Source of the DNA: Christensenella intestinihominis
GTDB taxonomy: Bacteria > Bacillota > Clostridia > Christensenellales > Christensenellaceae
Direction: 5' to 3'
NCBI RefSeq assembly: GCF_001678845.1
Contig: NZ_MAIQ01000005.1
Span: 128,925-192,924, forward strand
DNA length: 64,000 nucleotides
Every line of letters begins with the position of its first letter. Position 1 is the stretch's first letter. This document shows, one piece after another, positions 8,402-17,102 of this stretch. Below the pieces are notes generated by a model. That model was given only the letters and a program-made list of their open reading frames with translations. It did not search any database and had not been told where the DNA came from. A program made the position numbers and the translations under genes.

Positions 8402-8649
8402 TCATTATATCCCTTATAACGCCGCGGCTCATTTGTGGAAAACGAAATGTAAAATAATCCGTAGAAGGAAAGGTTTTCACCGGCGGAAAGGAAGGAAAAA
8501 TGGCGAAACGGAGGGAAAATTCATAATATATTTACATTTATAAAAATACGTATTTGAAAATTATAAGCCGGGCGGATTTATCGTGGAATGTGTGAATAAA
8601 ACAGCAAAAACGGCATTTGGACAGAGAATTCCACAACAAAAAGCATTGC
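8402..8649. other. AT-rich intergenic stretch without visible features
   Basis: The whole queH-rpiR gap (8343-8765) is 423 bases. Apart from the queH promoter at one end and the rpiR promoter at the other, I see only AT-rich sequence with a GGAAAGGAAGGAAAAATGG purine block near 8490. No convincing ORF, RNA or repeat. Confidence 0.5.
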
Positions 8650-8678
8650 TTGACAAGGGAATGCGGTTTTCCTATAAT
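8650..8678 (+). promoter_or_regulatory. Consensus sigma-A promoter of the rpiR-acoAB operon
   Basis: TTGACA (8650-8655), exactly 17 bases, TATAAT (8673-8678). It is a perfect consensus, so repression is likely needed for control. It lies about 80 bases before the RpiR start. Confidence 0.85.
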
Positions 8679-8765
8679 TACAAAAAGATGCATATGGAAA
8701 TGTAATTCAGCCTATGCGCATTTTAGAAACGCGGCTATAAAATTGAGAGGAAGGGGGGGCCGTTC

Positions 8766-9638
8766 ATGCAAATCAGTAAAAAGAGCCTGGAGATTATCCC
8801 GCATGATTGTGTCGTTCGGCTTTTTTCGGTTTACGATACGCTGAAATCAGCTGAAAAAAAGGCGGCGGACCTGCTGATCGAGGACCCGGAATTTGTCCGC
8901 ACCTCCAGCATTGTCAAGGTTGCACAGCGCGCGCAATGCAGCGAGCCCACCTTTTCGCGCCTCGCAAAAAAATTGGACTATACCGGTTTCCCTGAATTGA
9001 AGCACGAACTCGGCAAAGCGGACGGCGCGCGCGATTTTGCTTTTTACGACGGGGTCCAGAAAGGCGACTCCACGGATGAAATCATTAAAAAGGTGTTTCA
9101 TTCCGCCGCCCAGGGCCTTGAAGACACCGCGAAAACATTGAGCGGGGAAAAAATAGAAAGCGCCGCGGACGCGCTCATCGGCGCGCGCACATGCCTTGTG
9201 TACGGCGTAGGAGATTCGAGTGTGGTCGCGCGGGCGATACAATATAAATTTGCCAGGCTTGGAATTCCGATCCAGTTTGCGGAGGACGTGGCTTTTACCG
9301 CGACAATGGCGCTCCAGCTCGGCGAAAACGACATTTTTTTTGCCGTGTCCCACTCCGGAAAATCAGACCCGACGCTGCGGATGGCGCGGTACGCAAAAAC
9401 GCGCGGCGCACAGGTAATCAGTATCACAAATTTCCCGGCGTCGCCCCTTGCGCGAATATCCGATATTGTGCTTTTGACGGCGGTATTTTCAGAGTTGATT
9501 TACGGGGAAAACACATCAAAACGTACGGCCGAAATGTGTATTCTTGAAATTCTGGCCGAATGTATGGAACTGCGCGGGAAAAGCGGACTGCTTCCGCATC
9601 CGGCATGCGAAAAAACAAATGAGGATGGACAATTATGA
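8766..9638 (+). CDS. RpiR-family transcriptional regulator (HTH-SIS)
   Basis: 290 residues. The N-terminal HTH_6 domain (about 15-90, including SSIVKVAQRAQCSEPTFSRL) is followed by a SIS sugar-phosphate-binding domain (about 115-260, with VYGVGDSSVVARAIQYKFARLG and FAVSHSGKSDPTLRMA). It would bind DNA and sense a phosphosugar. Its stop overlaps the next start by four bases (ATGA), so it is co-translated with the E1 pair and probably controls its own operon. Start: ATG with GAGAGGAAGGGGGG upstream. Confidence 0.9.
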   Translation: MQISKKSLEIIPHDCVVRLFSVYDTLKSAEKKAADLLIEDPEFVRTSSIVKVAQRAQCSEPTFSRLAKKLDYTGFPELKHELGKADGARDFAFYDGVQKGDSTDEIIKKVFHSAAQGLEDTAKTLSGEKIESAADALIGARTCLVYGVGDSSVVARAIQYKFARLGIPIQFAEDVAFTATMALQLGENDIFFAVSHSGKSDPTLRMARYAKTRGAQVISITNFPASPLARISDIVLLTAVFSELIYGENTSKRTAEMCILEILAECMELRGKSGLLPHPACEKTNEDGQL

Positions 9639-10606
9639 ACCTGACCAAAGAACAAATGCAAAGGATATACTACCAAATGTTCAGTTCCAGGACGTTTGAG
9701 GAACGCGTGAACGAAATGTTTATGCAGGGAATGATACACGGGACGGCGCACTTTGCGGTCGGGGAAGAGGCGACGGCCGCCGGCGGGATCAACGCGCTGC
9801 ATCCGGACGACTATATCATGAGCTGCCATCGCGGCCATGCGCACTGCATCGCAAAAGGCGCGGATATGAAACGGATGATGTGCGAGCTTCTTGGAAAGCG
9901 GGACGGGTTCTGTAAAGGGCTTGGCGGTTCTATGCACATCGTGGATATTTCCACAGGGAATTTTGGGGCCAACGGCGTGATGGGCCCGTCCATTCCCATG
10001 GCGACGGGCGTGGCGCTTGCCATCAAAAAGGAAAAAAGCGGAAAAGTGATTCTGGATTATTTCGGGGATGGAACCTCGAATTCCGGTCTTTTCCACGAGG
10101 CGCTGAATATGGCGGCGCTGTGGAAGCTGCCCATCGTATATTTATGTGAAAATAATTTATACGGGATGTCGACCCCGGTATCGAAAAGCGTTTCCGTGCC
10201 CGATATCGCAATCCGCGCAAAGGCATACGGTATTCCGGGCGTCATTGTCGACGGGATGGACGTGCTTGCGGTCATGGAAGCGGTAGGCGAGGCGGCGGGC
10301 CGCGCGCGGCGCGGGGAGGGCCCCACGTTGATCGAGGCGAAGACGTACCGTTATCTCGGGCATTCCAAAAGCGACAAACGGGCCTACCGTACGCGGGAGG
10401 AAGAAGAGGAATGGAAGAAAAGGGATGCGATCGTTTCCTTTGCCCGATATATGATGGAACATGGTTTCGGGCGGCGGGAGATCGATGAAATCGAAGACAA
10501 GGTGAAACGGGAGTGCGAAGAAGCGGTGCGGTATGCGCAGGCGGCGGAACCGCTGACCATGGAGGAAGCAAAAGAGCTGGTGTTTGCGGCGGAGGAATGC
10601 AAATGA
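9635..10606 (+). CDS. TPP-dependent dehydrogenase E1 component, alpha subunit (AcoA/PdhA-like)
   Basis: 323 residues, full length for AcoA-type E1 alpha. The TPP motif starts with GDG at 144-146 and ends with ENN (172-174). HRGHAHCIAKG and GFCKGLGGSMH are the usual active-site blocks. With E1 beta it decarboxylates a 2-oxoacid or cleaves acetoin, passing the acyl or hydroxyethyl group to the lipoyl group of E2. Its start overlaps the rpiR stop (ATGA) and its stop overlaps the next start. No E2 or E3 gene follows. Whether it is acetoin, pyruvate or branched-chain oxoacid specific cannot be told by eye; the short form without an N-terminal extension favours the acetoin group. Confidence 0.88.
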   Translation: MNLTKEQMQRIYYQMFSSRTFEERVNEMFMQGMIHGTAHFAVGEEATAAGGINALHPDDYIMSCHRGHAHCIAKGADMKRMMCELLGKRDGFCKGLGGSMHIVDISTGNFGANGVMGPSIPMATGVALAIKKEKSGKVILDYFGDGTSNSGLFHEALNMAALWKLPIVYLCENNLYGMSTPVSKSVSVPDIAIRAKAYGIPGVIVDGMDVLAVMEAVGEAAGRARRGEGPTLIEAKTYRYLGHSKSDKRAYRTREEEEEWKKRDAIVSFARYMMEHGFGRREIDEIEDKVKRECEEAVRYAQAAEPLTMEEAKELVFAAEECK

Positions 10607-11580
10607 GTGAGATTACATATGCCCAGGCGGTTTCAGACGCATTGCGGGAAGAACTTCATCGGGACGGGAAGGTGTTCCTCCTCGGGGAAGACATGGGTGT
10701 TTACGGAGGCTGCTTTGGCGTAACGCGCGGCTTTTTGGAGGAATTCGGCCCGGAACGCATTATGGATACTCCGATTTCCGAGGGCGGATTTATGGGCGTT
10801 GCGGTGGGCGCCGCGATGGCGGGCTACCGCCCGGTTGTGGAATTAATGTATTCCGATTTTGTCACCTGCGCGATGGACCTGATCTGTAACCAGGCGGCAA
10901 AGCAGCGGTTTATGCTTGGCGGGCAGGTGAATATGCCGCTTGTGGTGCGCGCACCGGCAGGGTGCGGAACCGGGGCGGCGGCGCAGCATTCGCAAAGCCT
11001 GGAGGCGTGGTTTTGCCATGTCCCGGGGCTGAAAGTAATCATGCCCTCTACGCCATATGACGCCAAGGGGCTCCTGAAGGCGGCAATCCGGGAGAACAAT
11101 CCGATCCTGTTTTTTGAGCATAAGCTCCTCTATGCGACAGAAGGGGAAGTGCCCGACGGGGATTATGTGCTTCCGATCGGAAAAGCGGACGTAAAGCGGG
11201 AAGGGAAGGACCTGACGATCATCAGCTATTCCATGACCCTGCAAAAGGCGCTGCGCGCGGCGGAAATGCTTGAAAAAGACGGAATCGATGCGGAGGTGCT
11301 CGACCTGCGGACCCTTTCGCCGCTGGATGCGGACGCAATCATAGGCTCGGCCAAAAAGACGGGCAGGGTACTGATTGCCCACGAGAGCGTTCAAAATTTC
11401 GGCGTCGGCGCGGAGGTTGCCTCCCTTATTGCGGACAGCGAAGCGTTTTTCCGCTTAAAGGGGCCGGTCCGGCGGTTCGGCGGAGAAAATATTCCCATTC
11501 CTTATTCCCCCGGCCTGGAAGCCCAGGCCGTTCCGCAGGCAGAGACGATCTGTGAAAAAGCGAAAGAGCTGTTGAAATAG
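10603..11580 (+). CDS. TPP-dependent dehydrogenase E1 component, beta subunit (AcoB/PdhB-like)
   Basis: 325 residues from the ATG at 10603, preceded by GGAGGAATGCAA; upstream in-frame sequence lies inside the alpha gene and is not used. Typical transketolase-like pyrimidine domain (GEDMGVYGGCFGVTRG; PISEGGFMGVAVGAAMAGYRP) and C-terminal transketolase domain (EVLDLRTLSPLDADAI; AHESVQNFGVGAEVA). It forms the alpha2beta2 E1 with the preceding product. It overlaps the alpha gene by four bases and ends the operon, followed 70 bases later by a terminator. Confidence 0.9.
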   Translation: MSEITYAQAVSDALREELHRDGKVFLLGEDMGVYGGCFGVTRGFLEEFGPERIMDTPISEGGFMGVAVGAAMAGYRPVVELMYSDFVTCAMDLICNQAAKQRFMLGGQVNMPLVVRAPAGCGTGAAAQHSQSLEAWFCHVPGLKVIMPSTPYDAKGLLKAAIRENNPILFFEHKLLYATEGEVPDGDYVLPIGKADVKREGKDLTIISYSMTLQKALRAAEMLEKDGIDAEVLDLRTLSPLDADAIIGSAKKTGRVLIAHESVQNFGVGAEVASLIADSEAFFRLKGPVRRFGGENIPIPYSPGLEAQAVPQAETICEKAKELLK

Positions 11581-11650
11581 AAAGCGCCGGACAGAATGGC
11601 GGCGTCTGTCCGCGGAACACGGGAAGGCGCCCGGAATATGGAAACATCAG

Positions 11651-11677
11651 GCCTTCGGGATATCCGAAGGCTTTTTT
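11651..11677 (+). terminator. Terminator of the rpiR-acoAB operon
   Basis: GCCTTCGG (11651-11658), loop GATAT, CCGAAGGC (11664-11671), then six Ts. Confidence 0.85.
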
Positions 11678-11779
11678 GCGGAAATAATCCCATTCGGGCC
11701 TGGTTGCGGGCGGCGGGAAAGCGCTGCTTTTGTTCATTCGCAAAAAAATCCCGGAAGGCCGCAAAATGGCGCCTGTTTC

Positions 11780-11796
11780 TGGTATAATCAATAATA
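11780..11796 (+). promoter_or_regulatory. Extended -10 promoter of hflX, giving a leaderless mRNA
   Basis: TGGTATAAT (extended -10, hexamer 11783-11788) ends seven bases before the ATG at 11796. Transcription starting at the usual distance would begin at about the A of the ATG. No ribosome binding site is present. Confidence 0.6.
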
Positions 11797-13535
11797 TGGA
11801 TGAAATACATGGAAATACGGCGGGGCTGAAATCCCGCGTCGTAGAAGAATTGAAAGAGTTGTATGAAATAAAGCTTTCCCCGCAGGAATTTGTTTCGGGG
11901 GAATTGCTTGCCGGCATGGCGCGGGGAACGGAGGCCACGGGCAGGGAAATTTCCGTGTTCCTGTCGCGGAGCGGCCGGGTGCTCGACGTTTCGGTCGGCA
12001 CGGATAAAAGCGTAAAGCTGCCGTATATGCGTGTGAGACGGGGCGCCGCGGGCGTATCCGGAATCCGCGCGGTCCACACGCATCCGGGCGGAAGCCCGAT
12101 GCTTTCGGATGTGGACGTCGGCTCGCTCATTTCCAGCCGTTTTGATGCGATGGCGGCAGTTTCCGTAAAAGATGGAAAGGCAACCGCCATGTGCGTCGGA
12201 TTTATCGGCGATGCGCTCGGCGAGACGAAAATTACGGGGCCCTTCCGCCCGGGACGTATTCCGCAGCAGGCGCTTATGCATGAAATCGCTGTGGCGACGG
12301 AACGGGTCCAGAGGCTTGTGCGCATGCACGAAACGGAGGATGCGCCGGAAAAGGCTGTCCTTGTGGGCCTCAATGCCCCGCGGCAAAGCATGGAAGAGCT
12401 TGCGCGCCTTGCGGAGACGGCGGGCGCGGAGGTCGTCGGGAGCCTCACGCAAAACAGGGACCGCGACCGGGCCTATTATATCGGTAAGGGAAAGGCGCAG
12501 GAGCTTTCCCTGCAAATGTCCGCCATGGATGCGGATATCGCAATTGTGAACGACGAGCTTTCGCCGCTTGAAACCCGTAACCTCGAGGAAACGCTGGGCG
12601 TAAAGGTAGTGGACCGGACGATGCTGATCCTCGACATTTTTGCGGCGCATGCCCGCACGCGCGAGGGGCGGCTGCAGGTAGAGCTTGCCCAGCTTCAATA
12701 TACGCTTCCGCGGCTTGCGGGCGAGGGCGTGTCATTGTCGCGCCTTGGCGGCGGGATCGGCACGCGCGGCCCGGGGGAAAAAAAGATTGAAATCGACCGC
12801 CGCCGGATTCGCCGCCGGATTTTTGAATTACAGCAGGAATTGGGCAAGGTCGCGGAGCAGCGGGAGCTCCGCCGCGCGGCAAGGCGGGAAAACGACGTGA
12901 AGGAAGTCGCGCTCGTCGGGTATACCAACGCGGGAAAGTCAAGCCTGCTGAACGCCCTTACAAACGCCGGTGTGCGGGCGGAGGATAAGCTTTTTGCAAC
13001 CCTTGATCCCGTAACGCGGCGGGTCGGTTTGCCTGACGTCGGGGAAACGGTGTTTACGGATACGGTCGGCTTCATTGAAAAGCTGCCGCACGACCTTGTG
13101 AGCGCATTCCGTTCCACACTTGAAGAGGTGACCCGCGCGGATTTACTGCTCCTTGTAACGGATGCAAGCAGCCCGGATGCGGACGGGCAGATGGAGGTTG
13201 TGCGCGGGCTGCTCTCCTCCCTACACGCCAATGAAACGCCGGCAATCGTGGTAATGAACAAGATGGACAGGCTCGGCGAGGTGCCCGAAGCGGGGAAAGA
13301 CACCGTCTACATCTCCGCAAAAACGGGGGAAGGGCTTGAAACACTGCTTTCGCTTGTTACGGAGAAACTTGCGCCGCGGCTTATGACGTACCGCGGGACG
13401 CTCGGTTACGACCGCGGAGACCTCCTTGCGCTCGTGAACCGCGACGGAAAAGATATCTCCATGGATTACCGGCCGGACGGCGTATATGTAGAGGCCATGC
13501 TCCCTCTGGAGACCATCAAAAAGCTAAAAAACTAA
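11796..13535 (+). CDS. hflX: Ribosome-associated GTPase HflX with a JAMM-like N-terminal extension
   Basis: 580 residues from ATG 11796; standard HflX proteins have about 420. The C-terminal two thirds are classical: glycine-rich linker GGGIGTRGPGEKKIEIDRR, G1 GYTNAGKSS, G3 DTVGFIEKLP, G4 NKMD. HflX splits stalled 70S ribosomes in stress. Residues 1 to about 155 are an extra domain with E51 and H94-x-H96-x7-S104-x2-D107 (HTHPGGSPMLSDVD), the full spacing of a JAMM/MPN metal site. Clostridial HflX proteins often have this longer N terminus as far as I recall. In-frame sequence back to 11730 has no start signal and crosses the promoter. Transcribed alone, apparently without a 5' leader. Confidence 0.9.
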   Translation: MDEIHGNTAGLKSRVVEELKELYEIKLSPQEFVSGELLAGMARGTEATGREISVFLSRSGRVLDVSVGTDKSVKLPYMRVRRGAAGVSGIRAVHTHPGGSPMLSDVDVGSLISSRFDAMAAVSVKDGKATAMCVGFIGDALGETKITGPFRPGRIPQQALMHEIAVATERVQRLVRMHETEDAPEKAVLVGLNAPRQSMEELARLAETAGAEVVGSLTQNRDRDRAYYIGKGKAQELSLQMSAMDADIAIVNDELSPLETRNLEETLGVKVVDRTMLILDIFAAHARTREGRLQVELAQLQYTLPRLAGEGVSLSRLGGGIGTRGPGEKKIEIDRRRIRRRIFELQQELGKVAEQRELRRAARRENDVKEVALVGYTNAGKSSLLNALTNAGVRAEDKLFATLDPVTRRVGLPDVGETVFTDTVGFIEKLPHDLVSAFRSTLEEVTRADLLLLVTDASSPDADGQMEVVRGLLSSLHANETPAIVVMNKMDRLGEVPEAGKDTVYISAKTGEGLETLLSLVTEKLAPRLMTYRGTLGYDRGDLLALVNRDGKDISMDYRPDGVYVEAMLPLETIKKLKN

Positions 13536-13559
13536 GCGGCAGGGAGCCGTTTGCCCGGC

Positions 13560-13588
13560 TTGCGGAAGGGGCGGTTTTTTGATATGAT
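13560..13588 (+). promoter_or_regulatory. Promoter upstream of the small membrane protein and the yaaO-tmk block
   Basis: TTGCGG (13560-13565), 17-base spacer, TATGAT (13583-13588), about 28 bases before the ATG at 13617. Confidence 0.5.
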
Positions 13589-13616
13589 GTACGGTAGGAA
13601 TTGAAGGGAGTTTCAT

Positions 13617-14078
13617 ATGTACCGCGAAGAAATGGCCCATAAAAAAATAGGGACTCTTGCAGGAATATTCATCACGCTCGCGATTGTCGCGGCAATTTTG
13701 GCAACGATGTTTGTCCTGTCTTTTATCGGTTTTTTGCTGAACCTTCCGTGGCTGCAGCTTTTTGCCTTCGTAATCGTCGTGCTTGCGGGCTTTGTCGTGG
13801 TCAAGCGCTACATGACCGATTATGTATATATAATCGGGGAAGGCAAAATTCTTTTCGGGCGCAGGATCGGGGCGCGGGAAAAGGAACTGTCCACGATTCC
13901 GCTCCGCAATATCAGGAAGATGGGCGCCTATCCGGCGATGGAAAACGAGATTGCCGGACGGAAAAAATATAAATATACCTTCCGCAAAAAGGCGGACAGC
14001 TATGCCATCGACTGCGGGGATATTGCGATTTTGTTCAGCCCCTCGGAAGAACTGAAGGAAAAGCTGAAAGAGCGGTAA
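13617..14078 (+). CDS. Small membrane protein of unknown function
   Basis: 153 residues. Two adjacent hydrophobic helices (about 12-38 and 42-62) form a hairpin, followed by a basic cytoplasmic part of about 90 residues with short beta-like stretches (DYVYIIGEGKILFGRR; YKYTFRKKADSYAIDC). The layout resembles bacterial PH-domain membrane proteins, but I cannot assign a family. A good site, GAAGGGAG, precedes the ATG. It lies 15 bases before the yaaO-like gene and may be co-transcribed with the tmk block. Confidence 0.75.
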   Translation: MYREEMAHKKIGTLAGIFITLAIVAAILATMFVLSFIGFLLNLPWLQLFAFVIVVLAGFVVVKRYMTDYVYIIGEGKILFGRRIGAREKELSTIPLRNIRKMGAYPAMENEIAGRKKYKYTFRKKADSYAIDCGDIAILFSPSEELKEKLKER

Positions 14079-14093
14079 AAGGAGGCCGGCGCG

Positions 14094-15509
14094 ATGGAAA
14101 CACCGATCGTAGAAATGCTGGAGCGCGTTTCCCGGGAGGCGCGGTCGCGCTTTTGTATGCCCGGCCATAAGGGAAAGGCGGGCTTTTTGCCCGCGTCGGT
14201 GAACGCCCTCGATATTACGGAGCTTCCAGGCGCGGATAACCTTTATCATCCCCAAAGCGCCATCAGGGAGGCCCAGAAGCTGCACGCGGAATATACGGGC
14301 GCGCGGGAAAGCCATTTTTTGGTAAACGGAAGCTCGTGCGGCGTGCAGGCGTCGGTGCTTTCGGTCTTGGAGCCGGGAGATACGGTGATCGTTGCGCGGG
14401 ATATCCACCTTTCCGCGGTCAATGCCTTTATTATGGCGGATGTAAAGCCGGTTTTTGTCTATCCGTCCGCGCGGGAAACGGATGTGCCCGGCGTGGTGAG
14501 CGTGCAGGACATTGCCTCGGCGGTGGCGCTGCACAGGAAGGCGAAAGCGGTCTACCTGACCTACCCGAATTATTACGGGCTGTGCGCGGACCTGAACGGT
14601 ATTTGCGCGGTAGCGCACAATGCGGGAATGAAGGTGATTTGCGATGCCGCCCATGCCGCCGCCTTTGATTTTTCGGAGCTGCTGCCTACGGCGCCCGCGC
14701 ATGCAGGATGCGATATCTGGACGTGCAGCCTGCATAAGACGCTTGGCGCAATGAACCAGTGCGCCGTATTGAATGTAGGGATGGAAGCGGGCCTGCAGCC
14801 GGAGGTGGTACAGTCGCGGCTCAATATGCTCCAGACGACGAGCCCTTCCTACCTTTTGCTCGCATCGGCCGACGATGCGCTGGGATTTATGCGCGGCGAA
14901 GGGAAGCAAAAGCTTCACACGGTGATCCAGCTTGTGGAGGAAAACATGCGCCGGATCGAGGCGCTGGGGGGCTACCGGTGCGTTTTCCAGGACGTTCCGA
15001 AACAGACGGGGGCCTTTGACCGGGATATCCTGCGGCTCGTGATTGATGTGACGGACCGCGGCGTAAGCGGTTTTGGCGCGGCGCGTTTCCTGCAGGAAAA
15101 GGGAATCGCCGTGGAAACGGCGGATATTGTAAATATTGTGTTGATCTGTACTGCCGCGGATACGGCGGAGGACTTTGAACTGCTGAAGGCGGCGCTTGGG
15201 GAAATCAAGGGCTCGAACTATAAAATCCGCCGCATGATGACGGCCGAGGATTTAAAGCAGGTATACCTGCCGCAGGTTTCGGTGCCCATGCGCAAGGCCT
15301 TTTTTGCGGAACGGCGCAGTATGCCGCTTGAGGAAAGCGTCGGATGCATTGCGGCGGCGCCTGCCGGGGCCTATCCGCCCGGCGTACCCGTTATCCTGCC
15401 CGGTCAAAAAATCACGGAAGACATGGTGGATTACCTGATATTGCTGAGGAACCGGGGGTACGGACTTTTCGGCGTTTACCAGAATAATATAGAGATTGCT
15501 TGTGTTTAG
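14094..15509 (+). CDS. PLP-dependent Orn/Lys/Arg decarboxylase-family protein (YaaO-like)
   Basis: 471 residues, the short form of the family. Opening MPGHKGKAG, then LPGADNLYHP, NGSSCGVQAS, and the PLP lysine in SLHKTLGAMNQ are all family marks. It would decarboxylate a basic amino acid to a polyamine or diamine, using PLP in the cytoplasm. In Bacillus subtilis the homologue yaaO precedes tmk, and the same order is kept here, 17 bases before tmk. Ribosome binding site AAAAGGAGG. The substrate (Arg, Lys or Orn) is not readable from the sequence. Confidence 0.88.
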   Translation: METPIVEMLERVSREARSRFCMPGHKGKAGFLPASVNALDITELPGADNLYHPQSAIREAQKLHAEYTGARESHFLVNGSSCGVQASVLSVLEPGDTVIVARDIHLSAVNAFIMADVKPVFVYPSARETDVPGVVSVQDIASAVALHRKAKAVYLTYPNYYGLCADLNGICAVAHNAGMKVICDAAHAAAFDFSELLPTAPAHAGCDIWTCSLHKTLGAMNQCAVLNVGMEAGLQPEVVQSRLNMLQTTSPSYLLLASADDALGFMRGEGKQKLHTVIQLVEENMRRIEALGGYRCVFQDVPKQTGAFDRDILRLVIDVTDRGVSGFGAARFLQEKGIAVETADIVNIVLICTAADTAEDFELLKAALGEIKGSNYKIRRMMTAEDLKQVYLPQVSVPMRKAFFAERRSMPLEESVGCIAAAPAGAYPPGVPVILPGQKITEDMVDYLILLRNRGYGLFGVYQNNIEIACV

Positions 15510-15526
15510 GAAAGGACATATAAGGT

Positions 15527-16171
15527 TTGAAGGGACTGTTTATTACATTTGAAGGCGTGGACGGCTGCGGCAAAAGCACGCAGATGCGCCTTTTATCGGA
15601 ATACCTGATGGAGGAATGGGGAATCGAGCCGGTCCTCACGCGCGAGCCGGGCGGCTGCAATATCTCTGAAAAGATTCGGGACCTCGTACTCGATATTGAA
15701 AACAAAGAGATGGGCGACCGGACGGAGGCGCTCCTTTATGCCGCCGCGCGTGCGCAGCATGTGGAGGAAGTGATCGCCCCTGCCGTGCGGGAGGGGCAGG
15801 TTGTCCTGTGCGACCGTTTTATCGATTCGTCGCTTGCATACCAGGGAGTGGGCCGGGGCCTCGGCATCGAGGCTGTGATGGATATCAACCGTTTTGCCAT
15901 GGGCGACGTAATGCCGGACAAGACGTTTTTCCTCGATTTCCCGCCGCACCTCGCCTTCGAACGGATGAGCAAAAAGCGCGTGCACGACAGGCTCGAGACG
16001 CAGGAAGAAGAATTTTATATTATGCTCTATAACGGGTTTGTAAAATTTTCGGAAATGTACCCGGACCGCATTGTCCGCATTGACGCGTCGGGCGATAAAT
16101 ATACCACGCAGGATATTGTGCGTTCCCGGATGGAAGAAATTCTCAGGGAAAATGGCTTTTGCAATGAATGA
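15527..16171 (+). CDS. tmk: Thymidylate kinase
   Basis: 214 residues, normal length. P-loop FEGVDGCGKST (residues 7-17), DR(F/Y) motif CDRFIDSSLAYQG, and a LID region with a RxxxQEE-like stretch. It phosphorylates dTMP to dTDP. The TTG start at 15527 is the only one fitting the N-terminal beta strand, with AAAGGA 11 bases upstream. The gene overlaps holB by about 20 bases, so the two are translationally coupled. Confidence 0.93.
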   Translation: MKGLFITFEGVDGCGKSTQMRLLSEYLMEEWGIEPVLTREPGGCNISEKIRDLVLDIENKEMGDRTEALLYAAARAQHVEEVIAPAVREGQVVLCDRFIDSSLAYQGVGRGLGIEAVMDINRFAMGDVMPDKTFFLDFPPHLAFERMSKKRVHDRLETQEEEFYIMLYNGFVKFSEMYPDRIVRIDASGDKYTTQDIVRSRMEEILRENGFCNE

Positions 16172-17102
16172 AATACTGGAAAATGCGCTCAGGACAGGAA
16201 ATATTGCAGGGGCTTACCTGATTGCGGGATCGTCTCCCGAGGCGACGCAGGAACAGATCGACGAATTTTTGCTGCGCGTGTTCTGCAAGGACGGAACGGG
16301 CTGCAAGACCTGCCCGGGCTGCCTGAAATATCTGCACAGGAACCATGCGGACCTGTTTATTATTGAACCGGCGAAAAGCACCATCAGCATCGGCGATGTA
16401 CGCGGGATTCCGGCGGCGGTCGCCAAAAAACCGTATGAAGGCGGATACCAGGCGGTTGTGATCGCCCATGCGGATGCAATGACGCCCCAGGCCCAGAACG
16501 CGCTTTTGAAGGTGATAGAAGAGCCGCCGGCCCATACCGTGTTTATGCTGGGGGCCCAAAACACCAAAAATATATTGCCTACCATACTTTCGCGGTGTAT
16601 AATTTTAAAGACGTCATTTTCCCGCGGGGAAACGGAAAAATTGCTGCACGAAGAGCAAAATTTGCCAACGCTGCGTGCACGCGTTCTCGCCGGCGCCGCA
16701 AAAGGAGATTATCATTTGGCGGTGTCGTATCTCGAAAAAGGTTTTTTCGAGATAAGGGACGATATGATCCTCGCCTTAAACCGCCTGTTTACAGCAAAAA
16801 ATATGGCGACAAGCGCCACGCTCGAGCTTTTCACAAAGCATGACGGCGCAATCGAACTGTGCCTGCAGGCGGCGCTCCAGTACCTTGCCGACGTGCTGCT
16901 TTATAAGCATACGGGGGAGGTTTTGGTGAATGAGGATAAGCCGGGGGAGGTTGCCCGGCATGCAAAGCTGCGTGATTTTGTATTGGTAAATACGCAGCAA
17001 ATATTGTTTGACTGCATGGTAAAGCGTGCGCAGTGCGCGGGGCTCAATACAAAGCTTGCGCTCGAAAGTATGCTTTTTCATATATTGGAGGTTATTTTAT
17101 GA
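16152..17102 (+). CDS. holB: DNA polymerase III delta-prime subunit
   Basis: 316 residues from ATG 16152; a second ATG at 16164 (MNEILENALR) is equally possible because the AGGGA at 16145-16149 lies closer to 16152 but too close for ideal spacing. The Zn-knuckle of clamp-loader subunits is present (CKDGTGCKTCPGC), as are AQNALLKVIEEPP and the SRC motif in TILSRC. The Walker A region reads AYLIAGSSPE and is not functional, as usual for delta-prime. It overlaps tmk upstream and ricT downstream by four bases, the same order as in Bacillus except that yaaQ and yaaR are missing. Confidence 0.9.
   Translation: MAFAMNEILENALRTGNIAGAYLIAGSSPEATQEQIDEFLLRVFCKDGTGCKTCPGCLKYLHRNHADLFIIEPAKSTISIGDVRGIPAAVAKKPYEGGYQAVVIAHADAMTPQAQNALLKVIEEPPAHTVFMLGAQNTKNILPTILSRCIILKTSFSRGETEKLLHEEQNLPTLRARVLAGAAKGDYHLAVSYLEKGFFEIRDDMILALNRLFTAKNMATSATLELFTKHDGAIELCLQAALQYLADVLLYKHTGEVLVNEDKPGEVARHAKLRDFVLVNTQQILFDCMVKRAQCAGLNTKLALESMLFHILEVIL

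Noticed and set aside
13524-14918. 464-codon minus-strand frame opposite the small membrane protein and yaaO-like gene
   Set aside because: It covers two real genes and an intergenic promoter; composition is that of a reverse-complement frame.
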